The notes beneath the pieces were generated by a model. The model made no database searches and had not been told where the DNA came from. It was given only the letters and a program-made list of their open reading frames with translations. The position numbers were made by a program, and so were the translations under genes. Source: Pseudophaeomoniella oleicola (lineage: Eukaryota; Ascomycota; Eurotiomycetes; Phaeomoniellales; Phaeomoniellaceae). Taken from it: DNA of 64,000 bases. Below are positions 44,657-53,708 of the stretch, in pieces. Each line of letters opens with the position of its first letter. Position 1 is the stretch's first letter. The stretch is from the NCBI GenBank assembly GCA_003868215.1, contig QWDQ01000002.1, forward strand, positions 62,001 through 126,000, written 5' to 3'.

Positions 44657-45323
44657 CTTTAAACAAGCTGGTTGTTTATATGATTTTGTGTCTTCACCGG
44701 TTTCCTTCCTCTTTGCTCTTCCGGCGTTTATTTGGTTGCTGGTGATGTTGGTGCTCTGTTTGTAGGTACTAAGTCTTGGTTGATTTAGCGTCCAGGGACT
44801 GATTGAATGGAGTCTCTAGACTTTTTTTTATTGTTTTGATGGGGAGGCTCCATAACAAGTATCAGCGGTCTAGACTGCCTTGATCTACTGGGCATAGATT
44901 TGTACTGTACGAACGAAAGAAAGTACCTATATACAATAGTTACCAAAGGGCGGGTAGAATATTAATCATAGCAGACAGGTCCAAGATAGAATACAATAAA
45001 TCAACAGGAAACCACCTGCAACCTGGTAATTAGTATCTGCATGGGAGCCATAGACAACATTGGTTGGTACAGTACTACCGTAATTACCTATCATGCCATA
45101 ACGAAGGCATCAGACACCACAAATTCAGCACCAACATGAAGAACCGCCAATCAAATTCTGCACACAAGAGAATCATACAAAACCCAGATTTCACAATGCC
45201 TCCCTCATCTTCAACGATATTAAGAAACATTCCCTCCTTCTTTCCACCTCTTTTCCCATCCCCCACTTTTTCTTAAACCTATATATTATTCAACAACCGC
45301 AAACATCTCCATCAACAACCAGT
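44657..45323. other. spacer between small membrane protein gene and tRNA
   Basis: 667 bp with the small gene's promoter and the tRNA 5' flank. No gene is supported. Confidence 0.45.
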
Positions 45324-45427
45324 GACGCGATGGCCGAGCGGTTAAGGCGATAGACTAGAATCAAATCTACAGAGATTCTGGGCATCTATTTCCTTCGGGA
45401 GCGCAGGTTCAAATCCTGCTCGCGTCG
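45324..45427 (+). tRNA. tRNA-Ser(AGA) with 23-nt intron
   Basis: The acceptor stem GACGCGA pairs with TCGCGTC, followed by discriminator G. An A-box (TGGCCGAGCGG, 45331-45341) and B-box (GGTTCAAATCC, 45406-45416) are present. A long variable arm (TTCCTTCGGGAG) marks it as a class II tRNA. The anticodon loop CTAGAAA presents AGA, decoding UCU/UCC (A34 edited to inosine). A 23-nt intron (45361-45383) sits one base 3' of the anticodon, the standard position. Confidence 0.95.
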
Positions 45428-45430
45428 TTC

Positions 45431-45437
45431 TTTTTTT
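45431..45437 (+). terminator. RNA polymerase III terminator
   Basis: Run of seven T four bases after the tRNA 3' end. Confidence 0.85.
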
Positions 45438-45989
45438 GCACATTTTTGCTTGTGGTAATGATACTTTTTTGTTAGGATATTCTTTCTTGTGTGTGTGAGT
45501 GAGATGGAATGTGGGTAGGCTTGTCGGAGCTAGAGGGACTTGGCAATAGGGGAAGAAGGAAAGAGGAAGAAGTATTTTAGATTCCTTTTTTTCATGTCAA
45601 GTTCATTCAGCCTCTGCTCTGTTATTTACATCACATTTCAACTCTCTCCTAGCAAGTCGAGTCTTTTCTATATACAATTGACAGGGACACTGTACATTTA
45701 AAATGCATACAGTAAATTTACAGCGTTCGTAACTGATGGATCCTTATCAGATGTTGACGATCCCAGCAGTTTCTCCACTGGCATCTTTCGTAAAGATGGA
45801 GCGATCATCATCGTCGTCGTTATGGATATAGGTTGGTTCATTTGGGACCTTGATATTCCTATACGTTCCTCTTTCTCGCTCTTTCTGTTGGCTCCTTCAC
45901 CGATGAAGTCTCCCTTTCCTTTTTGAGAGGTGGACGGAGGTATGCAAGGGGTACATGATAGACTATTGATCAGAGGTCCAGAGGTTCGG
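45438..45989. other. spacer downstream of the LaeA-like gene
   Basis: 552 bp of minus-strand 3' flank. It contains one member of the inverted diverged repeat pair (45665-45782) and a short repeat (45609-45636) with a cousin at 47595-47622 on the other side of the methyltransferase gene. Confidence 0.5.
45665..45782 (-). repeat. diverged repeat R1, member A
   Basis: Read on the minus strand, it aligns along its whole length with 53379-53530 on the plus strand. Shared blocks are ATCTGATAAGG, TACTGTATGCAT and TACAGTGTCCCTGTCA in the same order and similar spacing. Most gaps between them are 3, 6 or 9 nt. Confidence 0.75.
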
Positions 45990-47237
45990 TCATGGATCGT
46001 CAATTGATGAATCGGTCGGCGTCGATGGCTTTCTTCCGTAGCATACACGCCTGAAATTGAAAGTCAGTCCGCGAACTTATTCTTCGGAGGAGGGAGAGAT
46101 TGAGAGAAGAAAATCGGTATGAATTCAGAATCAGCGCCATGGTTCACTCACAATTCATCAAGGCAATGGACTTTCCTATTCTTCAACTCTTGCCTCACCT
46201 GTGCACAAAACACCTGAACTTCGGCCAGAGTCCAACCCAATTGATTGGTAAACGGTCTCAACCACCATCCTTCTATGTTCGCATTGTAACTTGCCAGATT
46301 GCACATGCCGATATGTTTCATTTTCTCATCTTTGGGCCAGGTGCCGATAGGGAGTTTGTAAATGACCTCATGCACATCAACAAAGCCGGCGTCGATCATG
46401 GTCTGTTTGGTTAGATGGCAGAAACGAAGCGGTTTGCCCATTTTTTCACCAGCCGAGATGACATGTGGACCTGCAGATTCAAGTGCGGTGCCCCTGTGAC
46501 TACCGTCTTCCGAAGAAACGATCACGTCGAGTTCGACCTGTTCGTACCAGCCGCCAGGGCGCAGACATTTGAGGACTTTTCGGTATAAATTGGGGTAAGA
46601 GTCGACACAACCGAAAACTTGACGCGCATGGATAAAGTCGAAGGAAGATGGAGCATGGGTCCACTCGTCGCAGAAGTCGTCGATTTCAAATTGTACGTTG
46701 GGAGGTACATGAAGAGGTTGGGTAGCTGACAGGTCGTTTCCGATTATGCTCGCCGATGGATATTGATCACCCATTTCGATGGCCCAGATTCCGGTGCCAG
46801 TCCCGATGTCGAGAATCGAAGAGGGAGAGTCGCCAATTGGAGCGAGATGTAGGGCACCGGACATGGCAAGGAGGAAGATATGGTGATCGAGGTCGAGACC
46901 ATCGAGGGCTGTGGCATCGTTAGGTCCCCTATAGCAAGTTTGTCAGAGTTGAATTTTGAATATAGGATCGTTGATGATACCAGTATTGCCCTGCACGGTA
47001 GGAATGATATTGACGGCCATTCTCATGAGTATGTTGGAGGATACTTGATGTCAAGGAAGCTGTCAAGGAATCGAGATTGCCATCACTGTAGAGGGAATCA
47101 CGATCCGAATCTGTCGAAGGTTGAATCGTTGGTTGGATCTCTTGTGTAGTGGACGTCACATGTTCTTCCTGTTCTCTGGGCTGCGGGGGTTCCGCGTGCT
47201 GTGTTTGCGCCATTGGCGGAGTCTTTGCTTCGGCCAT
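45990..47237 (-). CDS. LaeA-like SAM-dependent methyltransferase
   Basis: This class I methyltransferase is of the fungal LaeA/UMTA type. LaeA itself is a nuclear regulator of secondary metabolism, but most paralogues have no known substrate. Three exons (47237-46981, 46928-46152, 46050-45990) with introns of 52 and 101 nt give 364 residues. An 85-residue polar N-terminus precedes DGLDLDHHIFLLAMSGALHL. The SAM motif I is ILDIGTGTGIWAIEMG (residues 124-139). Acidic motif II is IIGNDLSATQP, then DFIHARQVFG, and LRPGGWYEQVELD follows. The last exon restores the family ending CYGRKP. No other secondary-metabolism core gene is adjacent, so this is probably an orphan paralogue rather than a cluster gene. 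Confidence 0.88.
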
Positions 47238-47948
47238 CAAGAACAAGTTGGAAAGAGAGTAAGGAAAGACGAGACAGATGCTTTCAACGAGACTACTCAA
47301 TCAAATCCGAACAGCTCATAGCGGAAAATGTTCACCAGCGATCTGTAGACACTCATCATTAGGAAGCAATGGGCAAGAAGCACTCCATCCCGCTGAAAGA
47401 AGGTCATCGCTATCGGCGAAGTCGATGGTGGACGCTATTGAATGGTAATCGGCGATTGCGCCTGATTAAGTTAGGATTTTGTTTAACCGCACAAATGACA
47501 CGAGGGAGGACGGATAAGGATGAGGGATAGTTGTAGTAATTAGTATCGCATGTTCGAGGTGAGAGAAGGGAAGCGACACCAACAGCTTGAATTCGGCCTC
47601 TGCTCCGTTGTCTACATCACATACACATTTTACATCTGAATTCTCTGCGCGTAGCCACTACGAAATCTCGTTATAGGAAGACCATGACTTCATATATCCC
47701 CATCACACCGAAGGTCGGTACAAACATCTGCCGAATCTATATACCAGACGCGTTCGACCGGTTCGTTGTAGCAACTAGCATAGTGTGGGGGGTGGGGGTG
47801 GGGGGTCCCCTCTCCCAGCCGGATTTGCCGTGTTTACTCGCGGTCAATCCTCAACGAATTTTCACGTCCTTGGACTTCAAGAAGAGATTGAACTACCCAA
47901 TTGTCCTCAGCTTGCGTTTGATAGATTGCATCGTCCTTCGTAAACATA
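47238..47948. promoter_or_regulatory. divergent promoter region
   Basis: 711 bp between divergent starts of the methyltransferase and the DUF1479 gene. It contains a G-run (GGGGGTGGGGGTGGGGGG type) near 47788-47808 and the 28-nt repeat cousin at 47595-47622. Confidence 0.45.
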
Positions 47949-49500
47949 ATGGCAGGTCTGAGGGTTGCTCGAACATTCGTCCGTAATGCATCAACCTCCG
48001 TCACCGCCACGACGAAGGCAGCGGGAGATATTAGTTCCGTATTTCCTTCGCTGTCAGGCAAAGCACCAGAACCGCTTCCGCTGCGCTTCCGAGAGCTCAA
48101 GGCACAATTGGCCAACGGCCGCGAGACTCAGTTGTCTGAGTCGTGGTCTCGCTTGCTCGTGTCCCTCCAAGATGAAATCAAGAAAATAAAGGCACTGGGG
48201 AGCGATGTGAGCTGTGCGTACGTTCTACTTGAAAACTGTTCTACTGACAACAGTCTCCCAGATCATACCCTCGGTCGATTACCAGGATATCAAGGAAGGA
48301 ACCTTGACGCAATCACAACTTGATGCAGTTCAACACCGTGGCTGTGTCGTCATTCGAGGCGCTGTTCCCCAATCAACTGCTCTCAAATACAAGGACGAGG
48401 CTCGTGAGTACATCGACGCAAATAAGGACCGGATCTCAGCTTTCCCCAAAGATGATCCGGCTGTGTATGAGCTCTATTGGTCGCCTAGCCAGGTCCACGC
48501 CCGTGCTCATCCGGGCCTGTTAGCGACCCAGAAATTCCTTCAAAAGCTTTGGCATTCCTCAGATGCGAAATCTCAAATATCCACGACATATCCTCTGACT
48601 TATGCCGATCGCTTTCGTATCAGAAGACCTGGGGACGGGAAATTCGCCTTGGGTCCACATTCTGACGGTGGTTCATTAGAACGTTGGGAAGATCCAGAAT
48701 ACCTGCGATGTTATTCTAAGATTGTAGAAGGACGTTGGGAGGAATATGATCCCTTCGATGCTCAACACCGTATTTCCGCTCTCCAAGATTATTATAACGG
48801 AGCTGGTGCATGCTCGATGTTTCGCTTTTTCCAGGGCTGGTTAAGCATGTCTTCTACTGGCCCTGGCGAAGGAACGCTGAAAATCTGTCCCTTACTGAAA
48901 CATGCAACGGCCTATTTCATTCTGCGCCCTTTCATGACCACAGGCTCCATCAATGATCTGGATGCTCAGTTTCCTGGCTCTGTTCCGGGGGCTTCTCAAG
49001 AATACAATGAGACGACGCACCCGGATCTGGATCTTGCCGATACCATGGTTTCCGTACCTAGAGTTGAGCCTGGCGACTATGTTGCCTGTAAGTAAACCTC
49101 CGATTCAGGCAGCCTACTATATTCAATTTCGCCCGGAACCCATCGCTGACCAAATGCCTGCTCAGGGCATTGCGATTCGATTCACTGCGTTGACAAAGAA
49201 CACCATGGCACTAGTGATTCCAGTGTTCTGTACATCCCGACGTGCCCTATGACGCCTTCGAACGTTGAATATCTGTGCAGACAACGACAGATGGCGTTGC
49301 AGTATTCTCCACCACCGGATTTCCCTGGAGCGGGTGGTCCGGGCGAGATAGGGTTTAAGGGGCAACTTGACTGGAATACCGTCTCAGTTGAAGGCCTTCA
49401 GGCAATGGGTATGGGCCCGGAACCGTGGCAAATGAACGAATCTATGTCTGAGGGAGAGAAAGCGGTCATTGAAGCTGCGAGACAACGATGCTTCTCTTGA
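47949..49500 (+). CDS. DUF1479 family protein (putative Fe/2-oxoglutarate oxygenase-like)
   Basis: DUF1479 (bacterial YbiU) proteins have a double-stranded beta-helix fold like 2-oxoglutarate oxygenases; the substrate is unknown. Three exons (47949-48206, 48262-49087, 49166-49500) with introns of 55 and 78 nt give 472 residues. The N-terminus (MAGLRVARTFVRNAST) is basic and hydroxylated with no acids, so mitochondrial import is possible. Motifs are GCVVIRGAVPQSTAL, FALGPHSDGGSLERW (HxD metal pair), and after the second intron WHCDSIHCVDKEHHGTSDSS followed by VLYIPTCPMTPSN. His in the WHCD/IHCV segment is the likely third ligand. Length and order fit the family. Confidence 0.88.
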
Positions 49501-49747
49501 TCGTTCGAAGATCCGTCGTGATCGCTACCCGCGAATCTATCTCTGGCCGCACCGAGTGAGCGCCTGATATTACCTCTTACCTTCGACACAACCGTGGAGG
49601 CCGTAGCGACACAGAAATGCAACTGGACCGACTATGTATTGGCTCGTATCCTGTGGTATAGCGTAGTCTGGCTTACTGGCGAGGCTGGTCTGAACCACGT
49701 CGGAGTGGAGAAGGAGGAGATGGTGCAATCCGGAACAATCGCGTACT

Positions 49748-49759
49748 TACTACGTAGTA
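49748..49759. repeat. perfect palindrome TACTACGTAGTA, copy 4
   Basis: Exact 12-nt copy, 250 bp beyond the DUF1479 stop. Confidence 0.85.
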
Positions 49760-50250
49760 GCCACGGAAAAAGTTAGAATTACATACTACGATGCTATGGT
49801 ATTAGTACTGCCTCGACCGCTGGGAAATTATCGCCAGTTGTCTCACTACCCCCACCGCCGAGAACACTGTACTAACTCACGTACGGAGTAGTATATTAAA
49901 TTACTACTCACCACACATAAAATCCAACAGTAAATACTGCCTACTTTGGTAACACTTCCCAATGTTAGGCCCCTATCGTTAGATACCCTAGGGAGGTTTG
50001 TGCTGGCGATCTGCCCCATTGTACCTCTCCATAGTGAGAACTACCCCTCTCTACCCAGGAACAGACATACCTAGAATCTATTTGTAGTTAAGTAGGTAGG
50101 TAAAGTTAGTGGAAGGACCTACTGTATCCGTAAAGTGATTGTACTACATCCTAAGTAATGTACAACAAGCCAAGGATCGAAACAAGCAAACTCACCGCCT
50201 AAGGAAACGAAAAAGCATAATGCCATAAGCTACTAAGATTCTTCATCTTG

Positions 50251-50351
50251 CTTATTTTCCCCTCCATTTCCCTCCTCAATTCTTCATTCTCCTTCATCTC
50301 CTTTTTTCCTGGCATTGTGCTCCTCTCTTACTTCCCATTTCTTTCTTCTCT
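50251..50351 (+). promoter_or_regulatory. CT-rich tract of the MET6 promoter/leader
   Basis: About 100 nt with very few purines, ending some 80 nt before the MET6 start codon. Such tracts near transcription starts are common in strongly expressed genes of filamentous fungi. The start site itself is not readable. Confidence 0.5.
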
Positions 50352-50433
50352 GGGGAGGTCGTTGAAAGCTTCCAACTCCATCTTCGCTAGGCCATTTGTA
50401 TACTCCTGCGACTAGTATCCCCCATCTACCAAG

Positions 50434-52905
50434 ATGGTTCAATCGTAAGCTATCCGTGCGCGGGATCATTGAGATCAAGACTGACATTTTGCGCAAAGCT
50501 CGATCTTGGGTTTCCCTCGTATGGGTGTCCTACGGGACCTCAAGAAAGCTACTGAAGCCTACTGGGGCGGAAAGCTCTCTCAAGAAGACCTCCTTGCTGA
50601 GGGCAAGCGCCTTCGTCTGGAGCACTGGAAGATTCAACAAAAGGCTGGCATTGATATCATTCCCAGCAATGACTTCGCCTTCTACGACCATGTTCTTGAC
50701 CACATTCAGCTCTTCGGCGTAAGTACAGCGCTCCTACTATGGTCCTGCGCAGCATCTGACTTGACGATTTAGGCTATTCCTGAGAGATATTCACAATACA
50801 AACTCGCAGCTATTGATGAATACTTCGCCATGGGAAGAGGCCTGCAAAAGCCCGCCGAAGGAATTGATGTCCCATCTTTGGTCGGTCTCCTTCGCACTTC
50901 ATATTCTTAATAAGTACTAACATCTCAACAGGAAATGGTGAAATGGTTCGACTCAAACTACCACTATGTCAAACCCACCCTCCAAGATGGACAAACATTC
51001 AAGCTTGCTTCCAAGCCAAAACCCGTCGTCGAGTTTGAGGAAGCAAAGGCTGCTGGAATCTCTACACGCCCAGTCCTCGTTGGGCCGGTTTCTTTCCTCG
51101 CTCTTGCCAAAGCTGATCGTGGTCAATCTGTTGATCCGATCTCATTGCTTGACAAACTCCTACCAGTCTACGAAGATCTTCTTACTCAACTCAAGGCTGC
51201 TGGCGCTGAGACTGTGCAGATCGATGAGCCTGTACTTGTTTTTGATCTCCCAGCTAAAATCAAGAATGCATTTAAGCCAACTTACGAGAAGTTTGTCAGC
51301 CTGGGGGACAAGGTTCCAAAGATTGTCTTGGCTACCTACTTTGGCGATGTCATCCACAACATCGATATTTTCGAGCACTTGAAGGAGCTCTATGCAATCC
51401 ACGTTGATCTTGTCCGAAGCCCAGAGCAACTGGAAACTGTGGTGGGTGCTTTGGGTCCTAAGCAGACGCTTTCCGCTGGTGTTGTTGACGGCCGTAACAT
51501 TTGGAAAACCAACTTCAAGAGAGCCATTGAGACAGTGGAAACCGTGATCCAGAAGCTTGGTCAGGACCGTGTCATCGTTGCAAGCTCCAGCTCTCTCTTG
51601 CACACCCCTCACACTCTTGTCAGCGAGAAGAACCTTGACCCTGAGGTCAGAGACTGGTTTAGTTTCGCTGTTGAGAAAGCTGATGAGCTTGCTATCATCG
51701 CCAAGGCCGTTTCTGAAGGCCCAGCTGCCGTCCGCGGGCAACTCGAGGCCAACGCCAAGTCTGTGCAAGCTCGTGCTTCGTCGACTCGAACCAATGATCC
51801 CAAGGTCAAGGATCGTCAATCGAAGGTCACTCCAGAGATGCATGACCGACAGTCACCGTTTCCCACTCGTCTTGCTGCTCAGTCGAAGTCGCTCAACCTG
51901 CCATTGTTCCCCACTACCACCATTGGGTCCTTTCCCCAAACAAAGGAGATCCGTGTGCAACGAAACAAGTTCACCAAAGGTGAAATCACCGCTCAACAAT
52001 ATGAGAAGTTCATTGAGAAGGAGATTGAGGATGTTATCAAGATCCAGGAAGAGCTTGACCTCGATGTCTTTGTTCACGGTGAGCCAGAGCGAAACGACAT
52101 GGTCCAATACTTTGGCGAGCGTTTGACTGGTTATGTCTTCACTACCCACGCTTGGGTTCAGAGCTATGGATCCCGTTGCGTGCGTCCACCAATCATCGTT
52201 GGTGACATCTCCCGTCCAGCACCAATGACCGTGAAGGAGTCCAAGTATGCTGCTTCTATCTCCAAGAAGCCAATGAAGGGTATGCTTACGGGCCCAATCA
52301 CCTGCCTCCGATGGTCGTTCCCCCGTGATGATGTTCATCAATCTATTCAAGCCCAACAGTTGGCTCTGGCTCTTCGGGATGAAGTTCTTGACCTTGAGGC
52401 TGCTGGCATCTATGTCATCCAGGTCGATGAGCCAGCTCTCCGGGAGGGTCTTCCTCTTCGCTCTGGCAAGGAGCGTGAAGCCTATTTGAAGTGGGCCGTT
52501 GACTCTTTCCGTCTGTCGACCGCCGGCGTTCAAGATGGTACTCAGATCCACAGCCACTTCTGCTACTCCGAGTTCCAAGACTTCTTCCACGCTATTGCTG
52601 CTCTTGACGCCGATGTTCTCTCCATCGAAAACAGCAAGTCTGATGCCAAGTTGCTCAAGGTCTTTATCGACGAGGCATACCCTCGTCACATTGGCCCTGG
52701 TGTCTATGACATCCACAGCCCTCGTGTTCCAAGCGAGCAGGAGATCAAGGACCGTATCGAGGAAATGCTTCAATATCTCAAGCCAGAACAGTTGTGGATC
52801 AACCCTGACTGTGGTTTGAAGACCAGGCAATGGAAGGAAACCAAGGAAGCCTTGATCAACCTGGTCAATGCTGCCAAGTACTACCGTACCAAGTACGCCA
52901 AATAA
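50434..52905 (+). CDS. MET6: cobalamin-independent methionine synthase
   Basis: The enzyme transfers the methyl group of 5-methyltetrahydropteroyltriglutamate to homocysteine to make methionine, in the cytosol. Four exons (50434-50444, 50499-50718, 50773-50880, 50932-52905) with introns of 54, 54 and 51 nt give 770 residues, as expected for fungal Met6. The first exon codes only MVQ plus two bases. The N-terminal barrel has SSILGFPRMGVLRDLKKATE and DFAFYDHVLDHIQLFG. The C-terminal catalytic barrel has TTTIGSFPQTKEIR and HGEPERNDMVQYFGE. Zinc ligands can be placed: His655 and Cys657 (HSHFC), Glu679 (IENSKSD) and Cys740 (NPDCGLKTR). The last intron has a TACTAAC branch site. Confidence 0.97.
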
Positions 52906-52949
52906 GTGCGATGCTGGGGCAATGTACGCGTTACATATCGATTCGTCAG

Positions 52950-53035
52950 TCAACCTGACGGATGCAGATGAATGATTCTTTTCTAGCGAGGGTCACCGGT
53001 AAAGGATAGGGATCTAGTCAATCAACCTGACGGAT
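52950..53035. repeat. TCAACCTGACGGAT direct repeat pair in MET6 3' flank
   Basis: Two exact copies 72 nt apart (52950-52963, 53022-53035). The first also forms a short hairpin (CGTCAG with CTGACG). Confidence 0.8.
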
Positions 53036-53378
53036 CATGAGGCGTTTGGTTTAAGGAATAAGGAAATTCGGTCAAAAGTTTTCAACATGACTTGGATGAT
53101 ACCACGAATCGCATTATGAGCGCTCTCGATCTTAACATCAGAGCACACTTTTAGACTTAGCTCTACCTGCCATAGAAGCAGTTGTTGTAATAAGTCACCC
53201 AGTAACGGTGTACTGTCAAATTACAAATGGATTAATTTTGATCCGCCCCTTCTTTACTTACTCCTGCTACTTGCCGTTCTCGCATCTCATCACTCATCAT
53301 GATTATATTCCTTTGCGTCTGACAGTAAACCACATCCTACGAGGTGGTTGCTTGTTTGCAGGCTCAATCGGTGAAGCT

Positions 53379-53530
53379 GCCAGCGGAAAACTGGTGGTGG
53401 GCTCGTCAATATCTGATAAGGGATTCATTCATCCATCATTTATGAACGAACTCGCTGTGGATTTATTACTGTATGCATACAATATGAATTTACAGTGTCC
53501 CTGTCAGTCAGTCCTATAGAGAAAGAAAGA
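53379..53530 (+). repeat. diverged repeat R1, member B
   Basis: Plus-strand partner of 45665-45782 (inverted orientation). Both copies can be read as K-L-(L/VV)-GSS-x-SDK, later AV-x-LLYA, with most gaps in multiples of three. Similarity runs past the stop of copy A. Confidence 0.75.
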
Positions 53531-53573
53531 AGTTAGTTTACATACAATATTTACATTTCTATAGGTGCCTATC

Positions 53574-53583
53574 TACCTAGGTA
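53574..53583. repeat. perfect palindrome TACCTAGGTA, copy 4
   Basis: 10-nt palindrome about 125 bp beyond the PPN1 stop. Confidence 0.8.
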
Positions 53584-53686
53584 ACTACATACCCAGGCGT
53601 TCTAGCTAAGGTAATTTGATAGGGTTAATCCAATGGGAAGATCAAAAGAAGACCAACACAACTTTTTTTTCTTTTTGGTGATGGTC

Positions 53687-53708
53687 ATCGTCGTCGTCGT
53701 CGTCGTCA
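53687..53708. repeat. (GTC)n microsatellite
   Basis: GTC repeat directly after the PPN1 stop codon (on the minus strand, GAC units). Confidence 0.85.

Larger units (their letters stand above)
49501..50433. other. MET6 promoter region
   Basis: 933 bp between the DUF1479 stop and the MET6 start. It includes a TACTACGTAGTA palindrome, AT-rich DNA and a strong pyrimidine tract next to the gene. No other gene is seen. Confidence 0.5.
52906..53708. other. convergent spacer MET6 / PPN1
   Basis: 803 bp, tail to tail. It has a 14-nt direct repeat TCAACCTGACGGAT (52950 and 53022), the second member of repeat R1 (53379-53530), a TACCTAGGTA palindrome (53574-53583) and a GTC repeat running into the PPN1 stop codon. 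Confidence 0.5.

Noticed and set aside
37590-48000. Secondary-metabolite gene cluster (permease, rhodopsin-like protein, LaeA-like methyltransferase, oxygenase-like protein)
   Set aside because: There is no core PKS, NRPS, terpene or similar synthase, and conserved genes and a tRNA are interleaved.
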